In this document: piece after piece, positions 1 through 11,592 of the stretch
How the letters are laid out: each line of letters opens with the position of its first letter
How positions within the stretch are numbered: the first letter of the stretch is position 1
Source: Aquilaria yunnanensis
Lineage: Eukaryota > Streptophyta > Magnoliopsida > Malvales > Thymelaeaceae
DNA length: 64,000 nucleotides
Assembly: GCA_039654915.1 (NCBI GenBank)
Contig: CM077598.1
Span: 68,873,041 to 68,937,040 of the forward strand
Reading direction: 5' to 3'
Notes under the pieces: generated by a model
What the model saw: the letters and a program-made list of their open reading frames with translations, nothing else
The model's database searches: none
What the model was told of the DNA's origin: nothing
Made by a program: the position numbers and the translations under genes

Positions 1-257
1 CGAACAAACCTAGGGTTTTTGCAACTATTGCAAGAATCCTAATCCATATAGGTATCTCATACCTATCAATTTCGGGTTAATCTCATTAACCAATTTGTGT
101 CGTTTCTTCATATATCTCATATGTTCATTACGAATTCCGGTTTCATGCATCATGAATCAATCTAATTAATCATGGCCGAAAACCAATCGAACACATAGCA
201 TCATGCGATTCAACACTCAATCCCGATTTAGGGTTTAACCAGTAGCTCTGACACCAT
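1..257 (-). mobile_element. 5' internal start of an LTR element leaving the window
   Basis: Read on the minus strand, the LTR ending at 258 is followed by one base and then a primer-binding site, TGGTGTCAGAGC (256 down to 245). This resembles the initiator-tRNA-Met type site (TGGTATCAGAGC) with one change. The rest is AT-rich leader with no coding potential. The element's body and second LTR lie beyond the left edge. Lineage is not provable here; a copia element is plausible. Confidence 0.7.
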
Positions 258-1674
258 TGTTGGGTTTCGGGAGCCAAACAGCGCAGCGGAATTTAACCGA
301 AACCCTCCAGGATCCAAGTGAAACAGGGTAAACCGGGTGTTTGAAAATTTCATACCTAATTTTCGGTTGAGATCTCTCACTCAACTGTAGAGTCGAATCA
401 CAAAACCTTAACAGTTGACGTGTTCAGGCTCTCTATGGTATCCACACGAGCCTCTCAGGATCACCACGCTTCCACCACGTCCCGGCAGATGCGTTTCTCT
501 TGCGCTCGCAGTGCTAGCTTGCGTCCTCCAAGGAATTGCAAGAGAAGAGGGCGGCTATCCTTTTGGGAGGCTAGGGCAAGGAGACCTGCGAATTTCTCAC
601 TTAAAAGTTGTATTTTTATAGTGAGACTCAACTGCCAGGCCTAATGGGTTTCAAAGCCTAATCCAATTAGGATTTAATTTCAGGCTTAATAATGGCTCAA
701 CTCCTTGGCCCATTATTAATACGAAATTAAAGTGAAAACATAACCCAAATAATTAGCCCATGCACTCTAATGATCCAAATAGCTCTATGTGTGCGACCCA
801 ATAGGCTCTTGCCATGTTGGCAATGATCATAAATCACATTTATGATCATAAGCAATGAGCGGTGTCTAGCAACACATCATTGCTACCCAAGTGACAAGAT
901 TGCCGGTGAATCGACTAAACCTTTATGATCATCACCGATATATGCCATTGTCCCTTTGTCCAAGATATCAAGACTAAGCACAAGACATGGAATGTGTCAC
1001 TCTCGTATAGCCCAATCTTTGGTTTCTTGATTACCGAGTAGACCAACTTACACTGACGACATTGATATCATATATCAACTCATCGGAGCATGGCCATGCA
1101 TTTTCTAAGTCTCACTCTATCAAGGGGCCCAAAGATATCACTCCCGTTACATAGGAGGGACAAATCCCATCTTGATCATACAAATCCCTCCGCATGATAT
1201 GTGACATACCCAATGACCTCCTTCAAGTTCACTCAATTACGAGCAACAAAGGAAAGTATCAAAGTATGTGACTCACATGTAGGGAGCCTTGCTAATCTTA
1301 GGTCGAAGGACTACATATACCATGATCACTATGAGAATCACTTATGACACTCATATAACGATCCATGAAGTGTTCTCATGGTGGGTCGGTCCAGTACACA
1401 AGTTCTCCAACTTGTACCCATATGTAGACTACATATCTCATATTAGTCTCCACATATGCTAGTCATTATGAAATATTGCAACCCGCTCCACAATAATACT
1501 AGACTGGGGACGTTTAAGAATATCATTATTCTAGGGTTACAATTATGTTTATTACGTTACGCAGAAACAAAACAACAAACAAAATTGCTGGATTAATGCC
1601 TCAATAAAATATCATGACTTAATGTGCAAAAATACAATCATCTCATGATTGGCCTTTTGGGGACAATACTAACA
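258..1674 (-). mobile_element. 5' LTR (1,417 bp), minus-strand element
   Basis: The sense strand begins TGTTAGTATTG at 1674 and ends CCCAACA at 258, with canonical TG...CA ends, followed by a primer-binding site. It matches, in inverse orientation, the solo LTR at 6786-8201 almost throughout. Just outside its sense start lies a partial copy of the same LTR (1675-2051), so this element appears to have inserted into an older LTR of its own family. Short open frames near 415-644 are chance frames; their mirror images occur in the solo LTR. Confidence 0.85.
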
Positions 1675-2051
1675 CTTAGGTCAAAGGACTACATATACCA
1701 TGATCACTATGAGAATCACTTATGACACTCATATAACGATCCATGTAGTGTTCTCATGGTGGGTCGGTCCAGTACACAAGTTCTCCAACTTGTACCCATA
1801 TGTAGACTACATATCTCATATTAGTCTCCACATATGCTAGTTGTTATGTATTATTGCAACCTGCTCCACAATAGTACTAGACTAGGGACGTTTGAGAATA
1901 TCATTATTCTAGGGTTACAATTATGTTTATTGCATTACGCAGAAACAGAACAACAAACATAATTGCTGGATTAATGCCTTAATAAAATATCATGACTCAA
2001 TGTGCAAAAATACAATCATCTCATGATTGGCTTTTAGGCACAACACTAACA
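1675..2051 (-). mobile_element. Partial LTR (first 377 bp) of the same family
   Basis: The sequence repeats about 1300-1674 with a few differences. Its sense start (TGTTAGTGTTG) is at 2051 and it stops abruptly at 1675, where the complete LTR begins. The missing remainder is expected left of the window. The simplest reading is an older LTR interrupted by insertion of the element at 258-1674. Confidence 0.8.
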
Positions 2052-2618
2052 AAATCATAGTGACGTCAAGTTTGAATTTCAGCTTGAAGTTGAAGACACA
2101 AGCAAGAACCACCTTTGTGCTGTAACATATCTTATTTTATTTTCTTGTTTATTTACATTATTTAGGATTTTATTTAGGCCATGGAAGTGATTTAGGTCAC
2201 TTAGGATAAATGGAATTCGCTGCACACCTTAAACATGTGTTAAAAGGGTGTAGGAATCCTACTTTGACTAGGTTTTCTTGAATCCTTTGTAACTAGGTTT
2301 CCTAGGTGACTTGCGCTGCGAATTTTGCTTAGTCTTTTACCCTAGTTTAGGCCTATAAGTAGGCACATATTCTGGTAGTAAAACATAGCCTTGACATGAA
2401 ATAATATTGCTACTTTGGATAGAATTTCTCTATGGTTCTTTGTGGACTGCCTAGGTGCACAAGTGTGCTTGTGTTCTAGGTGTTCTTATACTTCTCGTTT
2501 CTAGTCACAGGTTGATTAGGGGTGGGGGTCTTCAAATCCAGTCTCTTTGATGTCTTGTGGGGCTTGAAAAATATCTTGGGTGCGTTTCATGGACTTTATA
2601 CCATCGGGGTTTGCCTCA
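2052..2618 (+). mobile_element. Gypsy LTR fragment, 5'-truncated
   Basis: This is homologous to the 3' two thirds of the gypsy LTRs at 14448-15244 (inverse) and 32262-33256 (direct), including the shared tail just before a terminal TTGCCTCA (GCATCA in other copies). No matching coding region is attached. The 3' end abuts the 31-bp minisatellite directly. Confidence 0.75.
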
Positions 2619-5171
2619 GTTTCCATACTTTCCAAACAAGTTGTGAATGTTTCCATTTCATTCAAACTAGTTGTGAATGTTTCCTTTTCATTCCAAACTA
2701 GTTGTGAATGTTTCCGTTTCATTCCAAACAAGTTGTGAATGTTTCCATTTCAATATAAACTAGTTGTGAATGTTTCCATTCATTCCAAACAAGTTGTGAA
2801 TGTTTCCATTTCATTCAAACTAGTTGTGAATGTTTCCTTTTCATTCCAAACAAGTTCTGAGTGTTTCCATTTCATTCCAATCAAGTTTTGAAACTTTCCA
2901 TTTCATTCAAAACTACTTCTGAATGTTTCCATTCAATCCAAACTAGTTGTGAATGTTTCCAATTCATTCCAAACAAGTTGTGAGTGTTTCCATTTCCTTC
3001 CAAACAAGTTGTGAGTGTTTCCATTCATTCCAAACAAGTTGATAGTGTCTCCATCTCATGCCAAACAAGTTGTGAACATTTCCATTTCATCCTAAACTAG
3101 TTGTGAATGTTTCCATTCCTTTCCAAACTAGTTGCGAATGTTTCCATTCATTCCAAACAAGTTGTGAATGTTTCCATTTCATTCCAAACTAGTTGTAAAT
3201 GTTTCCATTTCATTCCAAACTAGCTGTGAATGTTTCCATTTCATTCCAAACAACTTGTGAGTGTTTCCATTTCATTCAAAACAGGTTGTGAGTGTTTCCA
3301 TTTCCATCCAAACAAGTTGTGAGTGTTTCCTTTCCTTCCAAACTAGTTGTGAATGTTTACATTCCCTGCAAACTAGTTGTGAATCTTTCAATTTTATACC
3401 AAAATAGTTGTGAATGTTTCCATTTCATTCCAAACTAGTTGTGAATGTTTGCATTCATTCCGAACAAATTGTGAATGCTTCCATTCACTCCAAACAAGTT
3501 GTGAATGTTTCAATTCATTCGAAACAAGTTGTGAATGTTTAGTTTCATTCGAAACAAGTTGTGAATGTTTCCATTTCATTCCAAACAAGTTTTGAGTGTT
3601 TCAATTTAATTCCAAACAAGTTGTGACTTTTTCCATTTCATTCCAAACAACTTGTGAATGTTTCCATTACATTCTAAACAACTTGTGAGTGTTTCCATTC
3701 CCTTCCAAACAAGTTGTGAGTGTTTCCATTCATTCCAAACAAGCTGTGAATGTTTTCATCTCATTCAAAACAAGTTGTGACCTTTTCCATCTCATTCCAA
3801 ACATCTTGTGAATGTTTGCATATCATTCCAAACAGGTTCTGATGTTTCCATTTCATCCCAAACTAGTTGTGAATGTTTCCATTCCTTTCCAAACTAGTTG
3901 TGAATGAATCCATTCCTTCCAAATAAGTTGTAAAAGTTCCCATTTCATTCCAAACAAGTTGTGAATGTTTCCATTTCATTCCGAACTACTTGTGAATGTG
4001 TCCATTCATTCCAAACTAGTTGTGAATCATTTCATTTCATTCCAAACAACTTGTGAGTGTTTCCATTTCCTTCCAAACAAGTTGTGAGTGTTTCCATTCA
4101 TTCCAAACTAGTTGTGAATGTTTCCATTTTCCATTTCCTTCCAAACAAGTTGTGAATGTTTCCATTTTATTCCAAACTAGTTGTGACTGTTTCCATTTCA
4201 CTCCAAACTAGTTGTGAATGTTGCCATTTCATTCCAAACTAGTTGTGAATGTTTCCATTACCTTCCAAACTAGTTCTGAATGTTGCCATTTCATTCCAAA
4301 CTAGTTGTGAATGTTTCCATTACCTTCCAAACTAGTTGTGAATGCTTCCATTTCATTCCAAACAAGTTGTGAATGTTTGCATTTCATTCGAAACTAGTTG
4401 TGAACGTTTCCTTCTCATTCCAAACAGGTTGTGAGTGTTTCCATTTCATTACAAACAAGTTGTGAATGTTTCCATTTCATTCCATACTAGTTGTGACTGT
4501 TTCCATTCAATCCAAACAAGTTGTGAATGTTTCCAACTCATTCTGATCAACTTGTGACTGTTTCCATTTCCTTCCAAACAACTTGTTAGTGTTTCCATTC
4601 ATTCCAAACAAGTTGAGAGTGTCTCCATCTCATGCCAAAAAACTTGTGAATGTTTCCATTTCATTCTAAACAAGTTGTGAATGTTTCCATTTCATCCTAG
4701 ACTAGTTGTAAATGTTTCCATTCCTTTCCAAACTAGTTGTGAATGTTTCCATTCATTCCAAACATGTTGTGAATGTTTCCATTTCATTCCAAACTAGTTG
4801 TGAGTGTTTCCATTTTATTCCAAACTAGTTGTGAATGTTTCCATTTCATTACAAACAAGTTGTGAGTGTTTCCATTTCTTTCCAAACAAGTTGTGAGTGT
4901 TTCCATTTCCTTCCAAACATGTTATAAGTGTTTCCATTCCTTCCAAACTAGTGGTGAATGTTTCCATTCCTTGCAACTAGTTGTGAATGTTTCCATTTTA
5001 TTCCAAAATAGTTGTGAATGTTTCGATTTCATTCCAAACTGTTTGTGAATGTTTCTATTCATTCCGAACAAGTTGTGAATGATTCTATTCAATCGAAACA
5101 AGTTGTGATTGTTTAGTGTCATTCCAAACTAGTTGTGAATGTTTTCATTTCATTCCAAACAAGTCGTGAGT
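2619..5171 (+). repeat. 31-bp minisatellite, block 1 (about 82 copies)
   Basis: This is a tandem array of the unit TTCCATTTCATTCCAAACAA plus GTTGTGAATGT, 30-31 bp long. Copies vary at a few positions (AACAA/AACTA, GAATG/GAGTG, missing T in TTTC). There are no spacers, so it is not a CRISPR array. Open frames in it only translate the repeat. The same unit recurs in five other blocks of this window, in both orientations. Confidence 0.95.
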
Positions 5172-6129
5172 TGATAGCCAAAGTGCTATCGCCCCGGTCA
5201 CCAGAGGCCCCCGAAAAGGAGGAAGTCAAACTCCTGAGGTACACGATCTTTGTAGCCTGCCAATACCAACCTTGGAGTATCGCCTCCATCGGGAAGACGA
5301 CCGAACCAACTTCGGGGGAGAAGGACCAGCCATCTTCTGCTGGGGAAAGCCCACTGAAGGAGTAACTTCGGAGCCAGGGAATCCCCCGAAGAACTAGTAC
5401 AACACTGGCAAAAGGCCCCTCACCCCAAAGGTGGACATCGACCAAGGGGACCTCGGAGGTACGGTAGGCGCCATCAAGGAGTCTCTGACATTCCGCCCAA
5501 GTCACCCTGCACGCCGCCCTCATATGCACTCTGACACTCCGCCACTGCCCACGTCCTGTCACGTAGGGCTACGCTTGTCGCAGGTCGTGGCCCGAGGAGC
5601 CTGCAGGCTGCTAGGGGCCCCCATGCCCAGATGTACGGATGACATCCGTCCATACACATGTCACAATCCGAAGGGCTCACCTCCTCTTATATATATCAAG
5701 GGAATGGCGATCATTTGGGGGACTCTCTCTCTCTCTCCCTCTTCTTTCTGCCCTCAAGAGGACACGGCAGGCAATAACCTTCTGCCCTGACTACTCCCTC
5801 TCCACCCTCCAAAGCACTGACTTGGGCGTCAGAGGCTCCTTCCCGAAAAATCACTCCGGGGACCTCCTAACCCCTGTTTTCTAAGTGTTTTAGGTAGGTC
5901 CTCCGGAGGAATCCCCATTTCAGGCAGGTCCTCCAGAGGAATCCCTGTTTCGAGCTCTTTCCCATACTGGAAGTCCTTCTCGGCTTCACCATGCCTCCTA
6001 CACGAGGATGCTGCCAGCCATCACAGGTGATCCCCGCAAAGCACTTCCTGTCGTGACTTGCCCATACCTCCTGAAGTCCCTACCGCATTCACCACGACAC
6101 ACAGTGGAGATGATGGCCCTCAGCCATCA
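5172..6129 (+). mobile_element. Tat-type solo LTR (958 bp) in the minisatellite
   Basis: It begins TGATAGCCAAAG and ends CAGCCATCA, like the LTRs of the Tat elements at 18949 and 34551. It has perfect 5-bp target duplications TGAGT at 5167-5171 and 6130-6134. A TATATATA box is at about 5689. No internal region is present, so it is a solo LTR left by LTR-LTR recombination. Open frames inside are not genes. Confidence 0.9.
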
Positions 6130-6785
6130 TGAGTGTTTCCATTTCATTCCAAACAAGTTGTGACTTTTTTCTTTTCATTCCAAACAATTTGTGAATGTTT
6201 CAATTTCATTCTAAATAACTTGTGAGTGTTTCCATTTCCTTCCAAACAAGTTGTGAGTGTTTCCATCCATTCCAAACAAGTTAGGAATGTTTCCATCTCA
6301 TTCAAAACAAGTTGTGAATTTTTCCATCTCATTCCAAACAAGTTGGGAATGCTTTCATATCATTCCAAGCAAGTTTTGAATGTTTCCATTTCATCCCAAC
6401 CTAGTTGTGAATGTTTCCACTCCCTTCCAAACTAGTTGTGAATGTTTCCATTCCCATCAAGAAAGTTGCGAAAGTTTCCATTTCATTCCGAACAACTTGT
6501 GAATGTTTCCAGTTCATTCCTATCAACTTCTGAATGTTTCCATTCATTCCAAAGTAGTTGTGAATCTTTCCATTCTAGTCCAAACAACTTGTGAGTGTTT
6601 GCATTTCCTTCCAAACAAGTTGTGACTGTATTTCCTTCCAAACAAGTTGTGACTGTTTCCATTCATTCCAAAATAGTTGTAAATGTTTCTATTTCCTTCC
6701 AAACAAATTGTGAATGTTTCCATTTTATTCCAAACTAGTTGTGACTATTTCCATTTCATTCTAAACTGGTTGTGAATGTTTCGAC
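6130..6785 (+). repeat. 31-bp minisatellite, block 2
   Basis: This continues the array interrupted at 5172, with about 21 variant copies in the same orientation. The separation from block 1 is explained by the solo LTR and its TGAGT duplication. Confidence 0.93.
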
Positions 6786-8201
6786 TGTTAGTATTGTGCC
6801 CAAAAAGCCAATCATGAGATGATTGTATTTTTGCACATTGAGTCATGATATTTTATTGAGGCATTAATCCAGCAATTTTGTTTGTTGTTTTGTTTCTGCG
6901 TAACGTAATAAACATAATTGTAACCCTAGAATAATGATATTCTTAAATTTCCCTAATCTAGTATTATTGTGGAGCGGGTTGCAATAATACATAATGACTA
7001 GCATATGTGGAGACTAATATGAGATATGTAGTCTACATATGGGTACAAGTTGGAGAACTTGTGTACTGGACCGACCCACCATGAGAACACTTCATGGATC
7101 GTTATATGAGTGTCATAAGTGATTCTAATAGTGATCATGGTATATGTAGTCCTTCGACCTAAGATCAGCAAGGTTCCCTACATGTGAGTCACATACTTTG
7201 ATACTTTCCTTTGTTGCTCGTAACTAAGTGAACTTGAAGGAGGTCATTGGGTATGTCACATATCATGCGGAGGGATTTGTATGATCAAGATGGGATTTGT
7301 CCCTCCTATGTAACGGGAGTGATATCTTTGGGCCCCTTGATAGAGTGAGACTTAGAAAATGCATGGCCATGCTCCGATGAGTTGGTATATGATATCAATG
7401 TCGCCAGTTTAAGTTGGTCTACTCGGTAATCAAGAAACCAAAGATTGGGCTATACGAGAGTGACACATTCCATGTCTTGTGCTTAGTCTTGATATCTTGG
7501 ACAAAGGGACAATGTCATATATCGGTGATGATCATAAAGGTTTTGTCGATTCACCGATAATCTTGTCACTTGGGTAGCAATGATGTGTTGCTAGACACCG
7601 CTCATTGCTTATGATCATAAATGTGATTTATGATCATTGCCAACATGGAAAGAGCCTATTGGGTCGCACACATAGAGCTATTTGGATCATTAGAGTGCAT
7701 GGGCTAATTATTTGGGTTACGGTTTCACTTTAATTTCGTATTAATAATGGGCCAAGGAGTTGAGCCATTATTAAGCCCGAAATTAAATCCTAATTGGATT
7801 AGGGCTTTGAAACCCATTAGGCCTGGAAGTTGAGTCTCACTACAAATACAACTTTTAATTGAGAAATTCGCAGGTCTCCTTGCCCTAGCCTCCCAAAAGG
7901 ACAGCCGCACTCTTCTCTTGCAATTCCTTGGAGGACGCAAGCTAGCACTGCAAGCGCAAGAGAAATGCATCTGCCGGGACATGGTGGAAGCGTGGTGATC
8001 CCGAGAGGCTCGTGTGGATACCATAGAGAGCCTGAACACGTCAACTGTTCAAGTTTTGTGATTCGACTCTACAGTTGAGTGAGAGATCTCAACCGAAAAT
8101 TAGGTATGAAATTTTTGAACACCCGGTTTACCCCGTTTCACTTGGATCCTGGAGGGTTTTGGTTAAATTCTGCTGCGCTGTTTGGCTCCCGAAACCCAAC
8201 A
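6786..8201 (+). mobile_element. Solo LTR (1,416 bp), same family as 258-1674
   Basis: It starts TGTTAGTATTG and ends CCCAACA. The flanking 5-mers TCGAC (6781-6785) and TCCAC (8202-8206) match at 4 of 5 positions, a decayed target duplication. Minisatellite lies on both sides and there is no primer site or coding region, so it is a solo LTR. A near-perfect hairpin (11-bp arms) lies at 7612-7636, with its mirror at 824-848. Confidence 0.88.
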
Positions 8202-9577
8202 TCCACTCCTTTCCAAACTAGTTGTGAATGTTTCCATTCCTTCCAAACTAGTTGTGAATGTTTCTATTTCATTCCAAACTAGTTGTGAATGTTTCCATTA
8301 CCATCCAAACTAGTTGTGAATGTTTCCATTTCATTCCAAACAAATTGTGAGTGTTTCCATTTCATTCAAAGCTGGTTGTGCATGTTTCCATTTGCTTCCG
8401 CACTAGTTGTGAATGTATCCATTTCATTCCAAACTAGGTGTCAATGTTTCCAATTCATTACAAACAACTTGTGACTGCTTCCGTTTCATTCCAAACTAGT
8501 TATGAATGTTCCCATTTCCTTCCAAACTAGTTGTGAATGTTTCCATTTCACTCGAAACTAGTTGTGAATGTTTCCATTTCATTCCAAACAACTTGTGAAT
8601 GTTTCCATTTCATTCCAAACAACTTGTGAATGTTTCCATTTCATTCCAAACTAGTTGTGAATGTTTCCATTCCCTTCCAAACTAGTTGTGAATGTTTCCA
8701 TGTGATTCCAAACTAGTTGTGAATGTTTCCATTGCATCCAAAGAAGTTGTTAGTTTTTCTATTCATTCCAAACTAGTTGTGAATGTTTCCTTCTCATTCA
8801 AAACAAGTTATGAATGTTTCCATTTCATCCCAAACTAGTTGTGAATGTTTCCATCTCATTCCAAACAAGTTGTGAATGTTTCCATCTCATTCCAAACAAG
8901 TTGTGAATGTTTCCATCTCATTGCAAATGAGTTGCAAATGTTTCCATTTCATTCCAAACTAGTTGTGAAAGTTTTCATTCCTTTCCAAACTAGTTGTGAA
9001 TGTTTCCAATCATTCCAAACTAGTTATGAATGTTTCCATTTCATCCTAAATGAGTTGTGAATGTTTCCATTTCATTCAAAACTAGTTGTGAATGTTTCCA
9101 TTCATTCCAAACTAGTTGTGAATGTTTCCATTTCATTCCAAACAAGTTGTGAGTGTTTCCATTTTCCTCCAAACAAGTTGTGAGTGTTTCCAGTTATTCA
9201 AAACTTGTTATGATTGCTTCCATCTCATTCCAAACAAGATGTGAATGTTTCCATCTCATTCCAAACAAGTTGTGAATGTTACCATTTCTTTCGAAACTAG
9301 TTGTGAATGTTTCCATTCCTTTCGGAACTAGTCATGAGTGTGTCTAATTCATTCAAAACAGGTTGTGAATGTTTCCTTTTTGTTCAAAACTAGTTGTGAA
9401 GGTTTCCTTTTCATTCCAAACAAGTTGTGAGTGTTTCCATTTGATTCGAAACTATTTGTGAAGCTCTCCTTTTCATTCCAAACAAGTTGTGTGTGTTTCC
9501 ATTTCATTCCAAACTAGCTATGAATGTTTCCATTTCATTCCAAACTAGCTGTGAATGTTTCCATTTCATTCCAAACC
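8202..9577 (+). repeat. 31-bp minisatellite, block 3
   Basis: About 44 copies in the same orientation as blocks 1 and 2. The array ends near 9577, shortly before a copia LTR. A 15-bp stretch to 9592 is not clearly assignable to either. Confidence 0.93.
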
Positions 9578-9592
9578 ACTAAGAGACACATC

Positions 9593-10372
9593 TGTTGTGT
9601 AAAGGTATGTCTCTTCATCAAAAGAGATGACTATTGGCTAAAAGAACATGTCCTTTCATCCAAAGGAAGTGTTCCTTGAGTGAATAGACATGTATATTCG
9701 GCCATGGGGTGGTTAGGGTGGTTATTGCACCAAGAATGATGTCCTTTGATATCAAGAGACATGTATATTCGGCCATGAGGTGGTTCAGGTGGTTATTGCA
9801 CCAAGAATGATGTCCTTTGACATCAAGAGACATGTATATTCGGCCATGGGTTGGTTATAGCACCAAGAGATGTCTCTTGACCAAAGGGACATGTCTCTTA
9901 GGCCAAAGGAAGTGTTCCTTGGCCAAAGAGACATGTATTTTCGCCACCATAGATGACCCTTGACCAAAGGAAGTGTTCTTTGGCTTAAAGGACACCTTGC
10001 TTGGTGTAAAGGTGTGCCTTTTGGTCATCTATAAATAGCCTTTAGTGGCCAGCCATTTTGGCTACTCTCAGCTGAAGTGAACTGAAGTCCAGCTACATTT
10101 AGCTAACAAAAGCTGAAATGAGCTGACTTGAGCTGACTTGAGCTAACTTGAGCTGAAGTCCTGCTACTTTGAGCTACTTATAGCTGAAGTGAGCAGACTT
10201 GAGCTAACTTGAGCTGAAGTCCAGCTACTTCGAGCTACGTATAGCAGAAGTTAGCTGACTTGAGCTAAAGGGAGCTACTTTTAGCTACCTTAGATAGCTG
10301 TTCAAGCTAGAGTTAGCTCAATGAGCTCAAATCCTATCTTAAAAGGATCTTGGTGCGCCAAGATTTCCAACA
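9593..10372 (-). mobile_element. Copia 3' LTR (about 780 bp)
   Basis: The sense start TGTTGGAAATC is at 10372, directly after a purine-rich tract (sense AGTGCGAGTGGGAG) typical of copia elements. It lies downstream of the minus-strand copia pol at 11593-13522. The outer boundary (9577-9593) is uncertain. It contains a 71-bp tandem repeat and a run of AGCTGA/AGCTAC-like short repeats (about 10063-10270). Confidence 0.65.
9687..9870 (+). repeat. 71-bp tandem repeat inside copia LTR
   Basis: Three starts of GACATGTATATTCGGCCATG are seen at 9687, 9758 and 9829, giving a 71-bp period over about 2.5 units. Short open frames here are repeat translations. Confidence 0.85.
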
Positions 10373-11592
10373 AACTCCCACTCGCACTAAGACGCTATTA
10401 AGCTTCCAACTCCCACTCAAAACAAACTCCTTAATCCTAATAGCCGAATTGATCCAAACACTTCTACATATATAGAGTTGTGGGTGCGACCTCAGGTACA
10501 CACACTAAGTCTCTTCCATTGAGGTTGTTAGACTCTCAATAGAAGGTTGTCCTCTCCTCATAGTTTGAACTTCTTCAAACTTTCCTTTGAACGCATCAAA
10601 TTCAAGTGTGTTGCTTAAACACATCAAGCTTGCTTGAACACATCAAGTTATGCCTTTCAGACCCCAGACATATGATACACTTCTTAATCACAATCAGTCT
10701 CTTTCTTAGAATTTCAACTCCTTCAAATCCATGATTGTATTAAGGATTGAGTACTCTTTTCAATCACTTGTCATTCAATCTAGCATACTACTCACAGTAA
10801 TATGTGGGCCCAAGATTGAATTTAGTGAACGTGTATCATCTTAATGTCTTTCCTTTTAGCTTCAACTACTTAAGTCAATGAGTTAACATGATTATCCGAA
10901 AGGAGGATACTCCAGTCTCATTTCTCTAAGACCTTCAACAACCAATCAAAGTAATCATAATTAACTCAACTTCCTAATAGCAAGCCATAGTCACTAAGAG
11001 TCTGAATCGAAGAATCTCACACTAAGCAAGAATAGAGACAACTTGCTTAAATTCTTCTTTGGTCATATTTCATGGTCATGGAACACTTGGAAACACATCC
11101 ATTAAAGTTCCATAATACACTTCTAAGGTGTTTTACTCATGTCACTCCCACTTGGAGTGATCTCTATTCCAATTGATGAGTGTGTCATTTATCCCTCTTA
11201 AAACACCATGAAGTGTACTCCTCTTAACACATAAAAGGAGGACATGTCAATAACCATGAAATTTCTCCATGTAAGCCTTAGCTTACATCTAACATAGGCT
11301 AGGATGTATGAATGGTCATACAAACTAAATGCACCAAAGCATTGACTGTTGATTACTTATAATCAGGCGACCATAAAAGCTAAAGTTTCATATGTTGGAG
11401 CATGACTCCCACTTAAATGTATCATCCACTTAAGTTTCATTTAAGTCTTTAGCCAGTCTCATCCTTAATCTTACACAAAGATCAAGGGCGGATGACTTGT
11501 GTGAGAAAGTCATCCTCTGCCTATGTTTGACATGTTCATTTGTTCGTTGTGATTCACAAAATTGAACTGAGTATTTCATAAAATAATCTGTA
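10373..11592 (-). mobile_element. Copia 3' untranslated region with polypurine tract
   Basis: About 1.2 kb between the copia pol and the 3' LTR. No coding sequence is seen. The polypurine tract lies immediately beside the LTR at about 10373-10390. The region is AT-rich and carries no recognisable RNA gene. Confidence 0.55.

Noticed and set aside
415..644. Overlapping ORFs of 68 and 74 residues
   Set aside because: They lie inside an LTR and recur in mirror image in the solo LTR at 7725-8044; there is no conserved domain.
2619..9577. 31-bp repeats as a CRISPR array, and many short ORFs inside it
   Set aside because: Repeats are contiguous with no spacers, and the genome is a plant. The peptides (CECFHSF-like) only translate the repeat.
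10028..10040. TATAAATAG on the plus strand in the copia LTR as a promoter
   Set aside because: The LTR and pol are on the minus strand (polypurine tract at 10373), so this plus-strand box is probably chance.
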